A stretch of 61,494 nt of DNA from Actinomycetota bacterium (GTDB lineage Bacteria; Actinomycetota; Acidimicrobiia; Acidimicrobiales; Ilumatobacteraceae). The notes below the pieces were generated by a model. That model had not been told where the DNA came from. It searched no databases and saw nothing but the letters and a program-made list of their open reading frames with translations. The stretch spans positions 1 through 61,494 of the forward strand of contig VFZC01000015.1 of the NCBI GenBank assembly GCA_016871355.1. Direction: 5' to 3'. Shown piece after piece: positions 15,708 through 25,191 of this stretch. A program made the position numbers and the translations under genes. The number at the start of each line of letters is the position of its first letter. Within the stretch, counting starts at the first letter, position 1.

Positions 15708-18386
15708 CTATTTCGTCTCCGACTTCTTGCCACCCTGAGCGGCGATCACGGCTTGGGCCGCCGACAGTCGGGCGATCGGAACGCGGAACGGTGAGCACGA
15801 CACGTAGTCGAGGCCCACGCGGTAGAAGAGGTCGATCGACTCGGGGTCGCCGCCGTGTTCGCCGCAGACACCGAGCTTGATGCCGGGCTTGGCCTTGCGG
15901 CCGCGCTCGGACGCGATGCGCACCAATTCGCCCACGCCGTTCTGGTCGATGGTCTCGAACGGGTTGCGCTTGAGCAGCCCGCTTTCGAGGTAGGCCGGCA
16001 TCATGCGGCTCTCCACGTCGTCGCGGCTGAAGCCGAACGTCATCTGGGTGAGGTCGTTGGTGCCGAAGCTGAAGAAGTCGGCTTCTTCCGACAACTCGTC
16101 GGCGCGCAACGCGGCTCGCGGAGTCTCGATCATGGTTCCGATCGACACCTTGGGCTTCTTGGCCTGCTTCGTGCCCTCTTTCTTGGTGGCCTCGGCGATG
16201 CCTTCGACCACCCACGAGCGGGCCAGAGCGAGCTCTTCACGCGTGACGGTGAGCGGGATCATAACTTCGACGATGGGCTTGCCACCCTTGGCCGCGCGCT
16301 CGGCGGCGGCTTCGAGAAGGGCGCGGACCTGCATGGCGTACAGACCCGGCTTCACCACACCGAGGCGAACGCCGCGCGTTCCGAGCATCGGGTTGAACTC
16401 GGCCCATTCCTTGGCGACCGAGAGCAGGCGCTCCTCTTCGGGTGACAGACCGTGCTCGGCCCGCTTGATCTCGAGTTCGTCGACGCGCGGGAGGAACTCG
16501 TGCAACGGCGGATCGAGCAGACGCACCGTGACGGGCAGGCCATCCATCGCCTTCAAGATCTCGACGAAGTCGAGTTTCTGAACACGGCGCAACTCTTCGA
16601 GGGCAGCCGCTTCTTCGGCGGGCGTGTTGGCCAGGATCATGCGGCGCACGACCGGCAAGCGATCGGGTGCGAGGAACATGTGCTCGGTGCGGCACAGACC
16701 GATTCCTTCGGCCCCCAACTTGCGGGCGTTCTCGGCGTCTTCGCCGGTGTCGGCGTTGGCGCGCACCGCCAACTTGCCCTTGCGGATCTCGTCGGCCCAC
16801 TTCAAGATGACGTCGAATTCCTTGGGCGGCTTGGCGGCCGACAACTTCACTTCTCCGAGAACCACTTCACCGGTGGTGCCGTCGAGCGAAATAATGTCGC
16901 CTTCACGCACCACCACGTCACCCGCGGTGAACTGCTTGCCTTCGATCTTCACGGCTTCGGCGCCCACCACGGCCGGGGTTCCCCAACCGCGGGCCACCAC
17001 GGCGGCGTGACTCACGAGTCCGCCACGTGCGGTGAGGATGCCCTGCGACACCATCATGCCGTGCACGTCTTCGGGGCTCGTCTCGTTGCGCACGAGCACG
17101 ACCTTTTCGCCACGATCGGCGGCGTCGGCCGCGTCATCGGCGGTGAAGTACACCTTGCCCACCGCGGCGCCGGGTGAAGCAGCCAATCCCTTGGCGATCA
17201 CCTTGTTCTTGCCACCTTCGAACTGCGGGTGGAGAACCTGATCGAGATGTTCGGCCGCCACGCGCGAGATGGCCTCGACCTTGGAGATCTTCCAGACGCC
17301 CTTGGGACCCTTGGTTCCCTTGGTCATGTCGACGGCCATACGCAGAGCGGCCGCTCCGGTGCGCTTGCCCACGCGAGTCTGGAGCATCCACAACTTGCCC
17401 TGCTCGATCGTGAACTCGGTGTCGCACATGTCCTTGTAGTGCGCTTCGAGGCGCGCGAAGATCGCCAGCAACTCCTTGTGGACCTTCGGGAACTGGGCCT
17501 TGAGCGCGTCGAGGTCTTCGGTGTTGCGGATACCGGCCACGACGTCTTCGCCCTGAGCGTTCACGAGGAAGTCGCCGTACGGGTGATTGTCGCCGGTGGC
17601 GGCGTTACGAGTGAAGCCCACGCCGGTGCCGGAATTGTCGTCGCGGTTACCGAACACCATGGCCTGAACGTTGACGGCGGTACCGAGATCGTGCGAGATC
17701 TTCTCGCGGACGCGGTACGCGATGGCGCGAGCACCGTTCCAGCTCTTGAAGACGGCTTCCACCGCGCCACGCAGCTGAGCCTCGGGCCTCTGCGGGAACG
17801 GCTTGCCGGTGACGCGCTTAACGACGTCGAGGTACTCGGAGCACAAGGCTTTGAGGACGACCGGCGAGAGTTCGGCGTCCGACTTGACGCCGGCGGTGTG
17901 CTTGGCGTGCTCGAGCGGGTGTTCGAAGAGCGACCCGTCGATGCCGAGAACGATGCGGCCGTACATCGCGATGAATCGACGATACGAGTCGTAGGCGAAG
18001 CGTTCGTTGTTGGTGACGGCAGCCAGACCCTTCACGCTCTGGTCGTTGAGACCGAGGTTGAGGACGGTGTCCATCATTCCGGGCATCGAGAACTTGGCGC
18101 CCGATCGCACGCTCACGAGCAACGGATCCTTCGCCTCACCGAGCTTGCGCTTCATCGCCTTCTCGAGCTTGGCCACCTGCGTCTTGATCTCGGCGTCGAG
18201 ACCCTTCGGCCATCCGCCGTGCATGTACGCGCGACATGCGTCGGTGGAAATGGTGAAGCCGGAGGGAACCGGAAGCTTGAGGACACTCGTCATCTCGGCG
18301 AGATTGGCGCCCTTTCCACCGAGCAGATCTTTCATCTGCATGGGAGGACGACGGTGTTTGTGATCGAAGGAGTAGACGTACGGCAC
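15708..18386 (-). CDS. ppdK: Pyruvate phosphate dikinase
   Basis: PpdK interconverts pyruvate, ATP and phosphate with PEP, AMP and pyrophosphate. The N-terminal ATP-grasp domain is present (DLLGGKGANLAEM). The swivelling phosphohistidine domain has GGLVSHAAVVARGWG. The C-terminal PEP/pyruvate barrel has GVCGEHGGDPES. I choose the GTG at 18386 (892 residues, normal for the family). A longer open frame reaching 18554 would run into the divergent M50 gene and its first residues look non-coding. TAAACT ends 8 nt before this GTG. Confidence 0.93.
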   Translation of the reverse strand: MPYVYSFDHKHRRPPMQMKDLLGGKGANLAEMTSVLKLPVPSGFTISTDACRAYMHGGWPKGLDAEIKTQVAKLEKAMKRKLGEAKDPLLVSVRSGAKFSMPGMMDTVLNLGLNDQSVKGLAAVTNNERFAYDSYRRFIAMYGRIVLGIDGSLFEHPLEHAKHTAGVKSDAELSPVVLKALCSEYLDVVKRVTGKPFPQRPEAQLRGAVEAVFKSWNGARAIAYRVREKISHDLGTAVNVQAMVFGNRDDNSGTGVGFTRNAATGDNHPYGDFLVNAQGEDVVAGIRNTEDLDALKAQFPKVHKELLAIFARLEAHYKDMCDTEFTIEQGKLWMLQTRVGKRTGAAALRMAVDMTKGTKGPKGVWKISKVEAISRVAAEHLDQVLHPQFEGGKNKVIAKGLAASPGAAVGKVYFTADDAADAADRGEKVVLVRNETSPEDVHGMMVSQGILTARGGLVSHAAVVARGWGTPAVVGAEAVKIEGKQFTAGDVVVREGDIISLDGTTGEVVLGEVKLSAAKPPKEFDVILKWADEIRKGKLAVRANADTGEDAENARKLGAEGIGLCRTEHMFLAPDRLPVVRRMILANTPAEEAAALEELRRVQKLDFVEILKAMDGLPVTVRLLDPPLHEFLPRVDELEIKRAEHGLSPEEERLLSVAKEWAEFNPMLGTRGVRLGVVKPGLYAMQVRALLEAAAERAAKGGKPIVEVMIPLTVTREELALARSWVVEGIAEATKKEGTKQAKKPKVSIGTMIETPRAALRADELSEEADFFSFGTNDLTQMTFGFSRDDVESRMMPAYLESGLLKRNPFETIDQNGVGELVRIASERGRKAKPGIKLGVCGEHGGDPESIDLFYRVGLDYVSCSPFRVPIARLSAAQAVIAAQGGKKSETK

Positions 18387-18394
18387 GAGGTGCG

Positions 18395-18400
18395 AGTTTA
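18395..18400 (-). promoter_or_regulatory. -10 element, near-leaderless start of ppdK
   Basis: TAAACT ends 8 nt before the GTG at 18386. It is the widest spacing of the set. Confidence 0.5.
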
Positions 18401-18419
18401 GGGTTCGGGTCCGCTCACC

Positions 18420-18425
18420 TAGCAT
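18420..18425 (+). promoter_or_regulatory. -10 element, leaderless start of the M50 protease
   Basis: TAGCAT ends 7 nt before the ATG at 18433. It is divergent from the ppdK promoter 19 bp away. Confidence 0.55.
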
Positions 18426-18432
18426 TCGAGAG

Positions 18433-19698
18433 ATGAAGATCCTGGGCTTTCCGATACAGATTCGGCCCGGTTTTCTCGTGTTCTTGTTGCTGATCGTGTT
18501 CCTGAACGGAGTCCCGCTCGGAACGTGGCTCGCCGGATCGGTTGCGGTATTCACGATCGCGCACGAACTCGGTCACGCGGTGGCGGCCCGTCGAACCGGC
18601 GCCACCGCGCGTATCTCCCTCGATTTCCTCGCCGGTTACGCGTCGTTCACTCCGTCGCGCGTCCTCACCCGGGCCGAACGGGCCGGGATCGCGCTGGCCG
18701 GCCCGGCCACCCAGATCGTTCTCGGCCTGGCCGCACTCCTGGTTCTCGGAGTGAATCCGCTCGATCACCGCGACTTCGCCGCCAACGAATACTCACTCGC
18801 GATCTGGTGGGCCGGACCGATCATCGGTGTGTTCAACCTCATCCCGGTGATGCCACTCGACGGGGGCAACATCGCCGCTGAAGCGGTCGACCTGTTCCGG
18901 CCCGGACGCGGACGCGCGATCATGATTCGACTGAGCGTGCCCGTGACCGCGGGCATTTTCGTCGGCATGTTGGTCGTGGAAGACCTCCGACCACTCTCGT
19001 CGTTCGCGGCGATCTTGCTCGTGATCCAGATGCAGTTGTTGTCGATACAGAGTCGACCGCGCGCCTCGCGCAACCCGTTGGTGGCCGCACGCGCGGCGGC
19101 CGCCGCCGAAGAAGGGGCGTGGTTCACCGGCCAACCCGGATTGCTGCCACCCGGACACGCATTGTCGCCCTGGTGGGAAGCGCACCGCATCATGACCAAC
19201 AGCAACGGCAGCGAAGCCAAGAACAACGAAGCCACGGCTCGGCGCATCATTCTCGACGACCTCACCGACACCAGCGGCCACTCGCGCGGGTGGGCTCCCC
19301 CGCACGCCGCGACACCCGATCTCCTCGATCCACTCATCGATCTGCTTCCGGTCCCGTTACCCAGACCCGAGCGCGAACATCCGGAACAGAGCCAGAACAC
19401 GATGGTGTGGGCGTTGAAGCGAGCCGGTCGGTACGCCCACGGTGCGTCGTACGGATCGGACTGCTTCCGCGCCCATCCGTCCACCAATCTGGCCGTGCTC
19501 ATCGCCGGGTGTCTGACCCTCGAAGGTCACGACGACGCGGCCGCACAGTGGCTCACGGTCGCGGCCCATGGCGCGGCCCGCGACGATGCCGACGAGACGT
19601 TGCTGCTCTCGGCTCTCCTGAACGACTCGGAGTTCCAGCGAGTGCGCGAACGACCCGAGATTCGCGCTCTCATCCAGCGCCTCGTTCGCGCCGAGTGA
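18433..19698 (+). CDS. Site-2-protease-like M50 zinc metalloprotease with a long C-terminal extension
   Basis: The first ~200 residues form a compact membrane protease: HELGH near residue 45 in the first conserved helix and NLIPVMPLDGG for the third zinc ligand. The remaining ~220 residues are soluble and look alpha-helical near the end (TNLAVLIAGCLTLEGHDDAAAQWLTVA), resembling a tetratricopeptide-like fold. No PDZ or CBS domain is apparent. Such proteases cut membrane-bound anti-sigma factors or signal peptides, but the substrate here is unknown. The end is 6 bp from the convergent ygfZ gene. Confidence 0.85.
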   Translation: MKILGFPIQIRPGFLVFLLLIVFLNGVPLGTWLAGSVAVFTIAHELGHAVAARRTGATARISLDFLAGYASFTPSRVLTRAERAGIALAGPATQIVLGLAALLVLGVNPLDHRDFAANEYSLAIWWAGPIIGVFNLIPVMPLDGGNIAAEAVDLFRPGRGRAIMIRLSVPVTAGIFVGMLVVEDLRPLSSFAAILLVIQMQLLSIQSRPRASRNPLVAARAAAAAEEGAWFTGQPGLLPPGHALSPWWEAHRIMTNSNGSEAKNNEATARRIILDDLTDTSGHSRGWAPPHAATPDLLDPLIDLLPVPLPRPEREHPEQSQNTMVWALKRAGRYAHGASYGSDCFRAHPSTNLAVLIAGCLTLEGHDDAAAQWLTVAAHGAARDDADETLLLSALLNDSEFQRVRERPEIRALIQRLVRAE

Positions 19699-19704
19699 CC
19701 CGAT

Positions 19705-20472
19705 TCAGAGCTCGACGTCGCGCTTCACGTACGCCAACGCACGCTCGCCGTTGACCGTCGTGATCACGCCAACCGTCTCGCCGTCGATCACGACGGGGTC
19801 GCCGACCGACGTGCCCGTCGGCACCGAGATCGACCGAAGGGTGCGCGGTGCCGTGGAGCCTCGGCTGTCCATACGTTCGACGAGTTCTTGTCCGGGGTAA
19901 CAACCCTTCGAGAAACTCACCGCCACCGACACCACACCGGTGGCCGCCGGCAGCGTGTCGCCGGGAACGATCTCTGGTCCCATTTCGGGCCACACTGCAG
20001 CGATCCGGGTCGCTTCGTAGTCGTGGTCAGTGCCCGCTCGCGCGATGTCGATGGGTGCCGTGGACAGCAGATCGACGGCTCGACCATCGCCCCACCACGC
20101 GGGAAGCGCGGCCACGTGATCGCCGCCAGCCGGTACGAGTGAACCGACGTCGATCGGCGCCTGATCGCGGACGGCCACGCAATGAACCGTGAGCGGGGTG
20201 ATGTCGGCCTGCACACGAATCTTGAACTTGGCCAGACGAGCGGCCAGAACATCGAGGAACCCGGGCGCGAGATCGACCACGAACTCCGCGTCGGCTCGAC
20301 GAGTGACGCGAACGAGCGCGACCACTCGGCCGGTGGGCTCGAGAACGAGTGACGGTCGCGACGCGCCAACGGCCAACGATGCGATGTCGTTGCTCAACTG
20401 CGAATGCAGATACGAACCGGCATCTCGACCGGAGACGAGCAGCGCCTCGCGCGGAAGATCGACGACGATCAC
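19705..20472 (-). CDS. ygfZ: Folate-binding Fe-S/tRNA maintenance protein YgfZ family
   Basis: The 255-residue protein belongs to the YgfZ/GcvT-like tetrahydrofolate-binding family, which supports Fe-S enzymes such as MiaB. The signature KGCYPGQELVER lies about 185 residues in. The GTG at 20472 is preceded by GGAGG with 9 nt spacing and overlaps the trpE stop as GTGA. A longer open frame reaching into trpE is spurious. It closes the groES-like-hisI-trpE-ygfZ operon. Confidence 0.88.
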   Translation of the reverse strand: MIVVDLPREALLVSGRDAGSYLHSQLSNDIASLAVGASRPSLVLEPTGRVVALVRVTRRADAEFVVDLAPGFLDVLAARLAKFKIRVQADITPLTVHCVAVRDQAPIDVGSLVPAGGDHVAALPAWWGDGRAVDLLSTAPIDIARAGTDHDYEATRIAAVWPEMGPEIVPGDTLPAATGVVSVAVSFSKGCYPGQELVERMDSRGSTAPRTLRSISVPTGTSVGDPVVIDGETVGVITTVNGERALAYVKRDVEL

Positions 20473-21995
20473 GCGCTGGTTCCTCCGTCGCGCCGACGGC
20501 GGGTCATTCGCCGGGCGGCCGGAACCGCCGCCAACAAGGCCGCCGCCTTGTTGCGACACTCGAGGTCTTCGTCGTCGGGATCGCTGTCGGCGACGATGCC
20601 GGCCCCGGCCTGCAGGTACGCGGCCTTCGGTCCGATGAACATCGTGCGAATCGCGATGGCGGTGTCGAGGTTTCCGCTGAAGTCGAGATAGCCGACCACA
20701 CCCGCGTACGGCCCGCGCTTCACCGGTTCGAGTTCGTCGATGATCTCCATGGCCCGCACTTTGGGTGCGCCGCTCACGGTGCCGGCCGGCAACGTGGCGC
20801 GCAGAACGTCGACCGCCGAGCGGCCGTCGACGAGTGTGCCGCTCACTTGTGACGTGAGGTGCATGACGTGGCTGTACCGCTCGAGGGTCATCAGCTCGTC
20901 GACCTTCACCGTGCCGAAGCGAGCCACCCGACCCACGTCGTTGCGCGCCAGGTCGACCAGCATCACGTGTTCGGCGACTTCCTTCGGGTTCTCGCGAAGT
21001 TCGGCGGCCAATCGTCGATCGTGTTCGTCGTTCTGCCCGCGTTTGCGCGTTCCGGCGATCGGTCGGCTGATCACTCGGTCGCCGATGAGTTGAACCATCG
21101 GCTCGGGCGAGCTGCCCACGATCGTCACGTCCGGTTGACGCAGGAAGTACATGTACGGGCTGGGGTTCACCTGCCGCAGAACGCGGTAGACGTCGTACGC
21201 ATCGGCATCGAGTTGGATCTCGAATCGCTGCGACAGCACCACCTGGAAGATGTCGCCCGCGCGGATGCACTCCTTGGCCGTTTCGACGGCCTGCTGGTAA
21301 CGACCGCCACCCATGGTGGACACCGCCGCCGGCAGTTCGTCCCCGCGCGTGGGCGGTTCGACCGGAGAGTACGGCAGAGGTTGGGCCAAATCGGCCACCG
21401 ACTGCAGCGCGCGCGCCGCCGCCGCGTCGTAGGCCGCGTCGAGATCGGAGATCCCCATCACGGGCACGCTCTCGATCAGGTACACCCGCTGACGCCAGTG
21501 ATCGAACGCGGCCAACGAACCGATCACGCTCACCACCGCATCGGGCAAACCGCGATCGTCGGTGGGCGCGTTGGGGAGGTGCTCGACTTCGCGCACGATG
21601 TCGTAACCGAGATATCCCATGACGCCACCTTGTAGTGGCGGCAGATCGGGAATGACCGGGCTGCGGTACAAGCGCAGGAGTTCGTCGAGGGCGGCCAGCA
21701 TGCCGCGATCGCGCGGCACCGAAGCCGGAACCTCACCACTCACTTCCACGCGCGAGCCGAACGACGTGAGCGTCGCCCGCGGACGGCGGCCGACGAACGA
21801 AAATCGGCTCCAGCGCTCGCCGTGTTCGACCGATTCGAGCAAGAAGCCGTTCTCGTCGGCACCGACCAACTTGGCGAAGGCGGCCACCGGCGTTTCGAGG
21901 TCGGCCAGGATCTCGACCCAGACCGGCACGACGGTGTGCGACGCGGCGAGCGAGCGGAACTCCTCGCGCGTGGGGTGAACGCACAGTTGGCTCAC
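20469..21995 (-). CDS. trpE: Anthranilate synthase component I
   Basis: TrpE turns chorismate into anthranilate. The 508-residue protein has the N-terminal domain with the tryptophan-binding LLES motif and the chorismate-binding domain ([42 protein letters not shown]). The GTG at 21995 overlaps the hisI stop (GTGA) and gives the normal family N-terminus; a longer frame exists but adds no family similarity. No trpG lies beside it, so the amidotransferase must be elsewhere. Confidence 0.93.
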   Translation of the reverse strand: MSQLCVHPTREEFRSLAASHTVVPVWVEILADLETPVAAFAKLVGADENGFLLESVEHGERWSRFSFVGRRPRATLTSFGSRVEVSGEVPASVPRDRGMLAALDELLRLYRSPVIPDLPPLQGGVMGYLGYDIVREVEHLPNAPTDDRGLPDAVVSVIGSLAAFDHWRQRVYLIESVPVMGISDLDAAYDAAAARALQSVADLAQPLPYSPVEPPTRGDELPAAVSTMGGGRYQQAVETAKECIRAGDIFQVVLSQRFEIQLDADAYDVYRVLRQVNPSPYMYFLRQPDVTIVGSSPEPMVQLIGDRVISRPIAGTRKRGQNDEHDRRLAAELRENPKEVAEHVMLVDLARNDVGRVARFGTVKVDELMTLERYSHVMHLTSQVSGTLVDGRSAVDVLRATLPAGTVSGAPKVRAMEIIDELEPVKRGPYAGVVGYLDFSGNLDTAIAIRTMFIGPKAAYLQAGAGIVADSDPDDEDLECRNKAAALLAAVPAARRMTRRRRDGGTSA

Positions 21996-22336
21996 TGCTC
22001 GCCGAACACCGAGAAGAAGCACGTGCGCGCGCCGGTGTGGCAAGCACCCTTTCCTTCTTGTTCGACCTTGAAGAGAAGAGTGTCGCCGTCGCAGTCGTAG
22101 TACGCCTCACGCACGAACTGTCGGTCGCCGCTGGTGTCACCCTTGCGCCACAACTCGCGGCGGCTGCGACTCCAGTACACCATCCGGCCTTCGGCGAACG
22201 TGAGAGCGAGACTCTCGGAGTTCATCCACGCCATCATGAGCACCTCACCGGTGTTCACGTCCTGGGCGATGGCCGGGACGAGACCGTCGGCGTCGTACTT
22301 GACGGCGGCCAGTTGTTCGGCGGTCGCGCGAATCAT
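21992..22336 (-). CDS. hisI: Phosphoribosyl-AMP cyclohydrolase
   Basis: HisI opens the adenine ring of phosphoribosyl-AMP in step three of histidine synthesis. The zinc-binding YYDCDGDT and [10 protein letters not shown] motifs are present. It is a stand-alone cyclohydrolase with no fused HisE domain. I prefer ATG at 22336 (114 residues) over GTG at 22342 because GAGAGG lies 8 nt before the ATG but only 2 nt before the GTG. It is separated from the other his genes and sits with trpE. Confidence 0.93.
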   Translation of the reverse strand: MIRATAEQLAAVKYDADGLVPAIAQDVNTGEVLMMAWMNSESLALTFAEGRMVYWSRSRRELWRKGDTSGDRQFVREAYYDCDGDTLLFKVEQEGKGACHTGARTCFFSVFGEQ

Positions 22337-22348
22337 CGACACAGCCTC

Positions 22349-22684
22349 TCAGAGGTACAAGCCCGTGTGCGACTCGATTCGGCTGGCCGCCACGGCGTGC
22401 AGATCGCGTTCGCGCAACATGATGTAGTCGGCCCCCTGAACTTCGACCTCGTAGCGGTCTTCGGGGCTGAAGAGCACGCGGTCGCCCACTTCGGCGCTCC
22501 GGACGTTCTGCCCCAACGCCACGACCTCGGCCCACACGAGTCGCTTCGACAACTGGGCCGTGGCCGGGATGAGGATGCCACCGCTGCTGCGCCGCTCCCC
22601 TTCTTTGTCGGGGATCCGCACCAGAAGGCGGTCGTTGAGCATCTTGATGGGGAGCTTGTCGTCTTCGACCTGGTCCTTGGCCAC
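22349..22684 (-). CDS. GroES-like co-chaperonin
   Basis: The 111-residue protein matches the GroES fold (LPIKMLNDRLLVRIP ... GGILIPATAQ ... VGDRVLFSPEDRYEVEV), with a mobile-loop-like SSGGILIP segment and a short N-terminal extension. There is no groEL beside it, so it may be a second or specialised co-chaperonin. The GTG at 22684 is chosen because TACCGT ends exactly 7 nt upstream. An earlier GTG at 22693 would overlap that -10 element. It leads the hisI-trpE-ygfZ operon. Confidence 0.8.
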   Translation of the reverse strand: MAKDQVEDDKLPIKMLNDRLLVRIPDKEGERRSSGGILIPATAQLSKRLVWAEVVALGQNVRSAEVGDRVLFSPEDRYEVEVQGADYIMLRERDLHAVAASRIESHTGLYL

Positions 22685-22691
22685 GGCGGTC

Positions 22692-22701
22692 ACGGTACCG
22701 T
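22692..22701. promoter_or_regulatory. Palindromic divergent leaderless promoter
   Basis: ACGGTACCGT is a perfect 10-bp palindrome that carries TACCGT on both strands. The plus copy (22696-22701) ends 7 nt before the hydrolase GTG at 22709. The minus copy (22697-22692) ends 7 nt before the groES-like GTG at 22684. The two -10 elements share two base pairs. Confidence 0.6.
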
Positions 22702-22708
22702 CGTTCCC

Positions 22709-23329
22709 GTGTCGAACCGCACCGTGACTCTCACCACGATCGATCATCAAGAACTGGAAGCCGATGTCGTCACGGCGGCCAGCGATCAGCCGGTGCGCGG
22801 TGCGGTGGCCATCGCCCACCCTCACCCGTTGTACGGCGGCGATCGTTTCAACCCGGTCGTCGATGCTCTCTTCGACGCGCTACCGCGGGTCGGGTTCCAC
22901 TGTCTGCGCTTCGACTTCCGCGGTGTCGGTAACAGTTCGGGCGAGCACGACGGCGGCGACGCCGAGCGCCTTGACGTGGCGGCCGCGGTCGATTTCCTGT
23001 CGGGTCTGCACGACGACATCTGGGTGGCCGGCTATTCGTTCGGGTCGATCGTTGCTCTCGACGTGATCGAACCGCGCGTGTCGGGCTGGATCGCGGTCGC
23101 GCCACCGCTCACGGCCATGCGAAGCGACGTACTCGCCGCCCGTGATCCGCGACCCAAGTTGGTGCTGGCCGCCGAACACGATCAATTCACACCGGCGTCA
23201 GCCGCCGAACCGATCGTGAGTTCGTGGACGAACGCCAGCATCGACACGATCGCGAACGGCGATCACTTCCTCGCTGGTCGCACTCGCGCCGTGGCCGAGG
23301 CGGCGGCCCGTTGGCTCACTTCGCAGTGA
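22709..23329 (+). CDS. Alpha/beta hydrolase, dienelactone-hydrolase/COG2945-like
   Basis: The 206-residue protein has the short alpha/beta hydrolase layout: [12 protein letters not shown] near the start (oxyanion region), [10 protein letters not shown], the nucleophile elbow GYSFGS, an acid in EHDQFT and the catalytic histidine in GDHF. Substrate unknown. The GTG at 22709 is supported by TACCGT 7 nt upstream. The much longer open frame running in from 22037 is antisense to hisI and the groES-like gene. The last 14 nt overlap the convergent aldo/keto reductase. Confidence 0.82.
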   Translation: MSNRTVTLTTIDHQELEADVVTAASDQPVRGAVAIAHPHPLYGGDRFNPVVDALFDALPRVGFHCLRFDFRGVGNSSGEHDGGDAERLDVAAAVDFLSGLHDDIWVAGYSFGSIVALDVIEPRVSGWIAVAPPLTAMRSDVLAARDPRPKLVLAAEHDQFTPASAAEPIVSSWTNASIDTIANGDHFLAGRTRAVAEAAARWLTSQ

Positions 23330-24320
23330 GCGCGGCGTCGATCTTCTGCATCACCTCGTCGGTGAGCAGCGGGATCACGTCGAGCGCGGCGAAGTTCTCC
23401 GTGACCTGCGACTGACGGCTGGCGCCGGTGATCACGGTCGACACGCCCGGGAACTTGGCGCACCAGGCCAGTGCCAACTGCGCCAACGAGCACCCCAGCG
23501 ATTCGGCGATCGGAACGAGGCGGCGCACTTTGCCCAACGCGGCTTCGTCGGTGAGGCGCGACTTCAGGAATCCGTAGCCGGGCAACGCGCCACGCGAGTC
23601 GGACGGGATCCCTTCGAGGTACTTACCGGTGAGCAGGCCCGACGCGAGCGGACTCCAGATGGTGGTTCCGAGGCCGATGTCCTCGTAGAGACGCTTGTAT
23701 TCGGTTTCGACCCGACGGCGCTCGAGCATGTTGTACTGCGGCTGCTCGGTGACCGGCTTGTGCAGATGGTGACGCTCGGCGATCTCCCACGCCGCACGAA
23801 TCTCGTCGGCCGACCACTCACTGGTGCCCCAGTAGAGAACTTTGCCGCGGTCGACCAGATCGCTCATGGCCCATACGGTCTCTTCGAGTGGTGTACGCGG
23901 ATCGGGACGGTGGCAGAACAAGATGTCGACGAAGTCGACCTGCAGACGATCGAGACAGCCTTCGATCGAGTGGTGCAAGTACTTGCGATTCAGCGTGTTG
24001 AAGAGATTCGGGATCTGGCCGTCGATCCCCCAGAAGACCTTGGTGGAGAGCACGTAGTGGTGACGCTTCCAACCCAGTTCGCGAATGACGCGACCCATGA
24101 TCGCTTCACTCTGACCGCCGGCATACGCCTCGGCGTTGTCGAAGAAGTTGCAGCCCGCGTCCCACGCGGCCTGCATGCAGGCCAGCGCGGCATCGTCCTT
24201 CAACTGATTGTCGAAGGTGACCCACGACCCGAACGACAGGACGGACACCTGCAGACCGGTGCCACCCAGTCGGCGGTATTCCATCTTCGGATTCGGGACG
24301 AGGGACGTGGGTGTGCTCAT
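23316..24320 (-). CDS. Aldo/keto reductase, potassium-channel beta-subunit type
   Basis: The 334-residue TIM-barrel NADPH oxidoreductase has FFDNAEAY with the catalytic Asp/Tyr pair, the lysine in STKVFWG, His in FCHRPDP, and a C-terminal cofactor segment ([18 protein letters not shown]). It resembles KvAbeta/YghZ-type reductases that act on small aldehydes such as methylglyoxal. Start ATG at 24320, 6 nt after TAGTGT, as a single-gene unit. Confidence 0.88.
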   Translation of the reverse strand: MSTPTSLVPNPKMEYRRLGGTGLQVSVLSFGSWVTFDNQLKDDAALACMQAAWDAGCNFFDNAEAYAGGQSEAIMGRVIRELGWKRHHYVLSTKVFWGIDGQIPNLFNTLNRKYLHHSIEGCLDRLQVDFVDILFCHRPDPRTPLEETVWAMSDLVDRGKVLYWGTSEWSADEIRAAWEIAERHHLHKPVTEQPQYNMLERRRVETEYKRLYEDIGLGTTIWSPLASGLLTGKYLEGIPSDSRGALPGYGFLKSRLTDEAALGKVRRLVPIAESLGCSLAQLALAWCAKFPGVSTVITGASRQSQVTENFAALDVIPLLTDEVMQKIDAALTAK

Positions 24321-24326
24321 ACCCGC

Positions 24327-24332
24327 ACACTA
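24327..24332 (-). promoter_or_regulatory. -10 element, leaderless start of the aldo/keto reductase
   Basis: TAGTGT ends 6 nt before the ATG at 24320. Confidence 0.55.
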
Positions 24333-24354
24333 GGTTCGGCCGTCGCGACCGGCG

Positions 24355-25191
24355 TCAATCGAGTGCGGCGCACGATCGCGCGAGGTGAGCCAGTTCGGTT
24401 GGCCCGACTCCGCAACACCCGCCCACCATCGTGACCCCGGCCTGCTGCCAGCGACGAAGTCGCGACTCGTCGGCGAGGTCGGATGCTTCGCCCGTCCACG
24501 ATCGAAGGGACGCGTCCCATACGCGCCCGTGGTTCGGGTACGCGATCATCGGGAGACCGAGCGGCGCGAGCGTGGCGACGACCGAGTCGACCACATCGGG
24601 TGAAGCGCAGTTCACCCCCACGGCGACCAGCTGCGGATACTCGGCGATTCTTCGCACCGCGCTCACCACGTCGTCACCGCCGTAAGTGGTCGATCCGTCC
24701 CGGCAACCGAACGAGAACCACGCCGGCGGAGCTCCGTGGTCGACGAGGATCTCGGCGATCATCTCGGCTTCGTCGGCGCGGGGTTGAGTCTCGACGGCGA
24801 AGAGATCGACATCGGTGTCGGCGAGGACACGAATCCGTTCGGTGTGGCGCGAGCGCATGACGTCGAGCGGTGCGTCGTACTCACCGTGGTATTCACTGCC
24901 GTCGGCGAGCCAGGCACCGAACGGTCCGATGGACGCCGCGACCCGCGCATCGTCGCCCGCGGCCCGTCGCGCGATGGCCGTCGACGCCCGCAAGGCCTCG
25001 TGTTCGTGCGACGGACACTGGTAGCTCGCCGTCGTGACGATACGTGCACCGGCGACCACGAACGCGCGGTGCGCGGCTTCGAGCAGGCTCGGAGACGTAC
25101 GCAACGCATCGGCGGTCCACCAACTGCTGCTCGTGTCGGCGCCGAGTTCGGCCAACGCCGTCGACAGACCGCCGTCGATGACGGTGATCAT
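24355..25191 (-). CDS. Homocysteine S-methyltransferase family protein
   Basis: The 278-residue protein has the Pfam S-methyl_trans barrel. The zinc cysteines are visible in VGVNCASPD and GGCCGVGP, and the N-terminal VIDGGLSTALAELG is typical. MmuM-type enzymes transfer a methyl group from S-methylmethionine or SAM to homocysteine. The start codon directly abuts the hisF stop, so it is the last gene of the his operon, with no obvious pathway link. Confidence 0.85.
   Translation of the reverse strand: MITVIDGGLSTALAELGADTSSSWWTADALRTSPSLLEAAHRAFVVAGARIVTTASYQCPSHEHEALRASTAIARRAAGDDARVAASIGPFGAWLADGSEYHGEYDAPLDVMRSRHTERIRVLADTDVDLFAVETQPRADEAEMIAEILVDHGAPPAWFSFGCRDGSTTYGGDDVVSAVRRIAEYPQLVAVGVNCASPDVVDSVVATLAPLGLPMIAYPNHGRVWDASLRSWTGEASDLADESRLRRWQQAGVTMVGGCCGVGPTELAHLARSCAALD

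Noticed and set aside
18387-18554. N-terminal extension of pyruvate phosphate dikinase
   Set aside because: It would overlap the divergent M50 gene and both -10 elements, and its residues do not match the family start.
20473-21270. N-terminal extension of ygfZ into trpE
   Set aside because: The extra residues are arginine-rich out-of-frame trpE sequence. The GTG at 20472 has a strong GGAGG site.
22037-22708. N-terminal extension of the hydrolase into a 430-residue frame
   Set aside because: The extension is antisense to hisI and the groES-like gene and matches nothing in the hydrolase fold.
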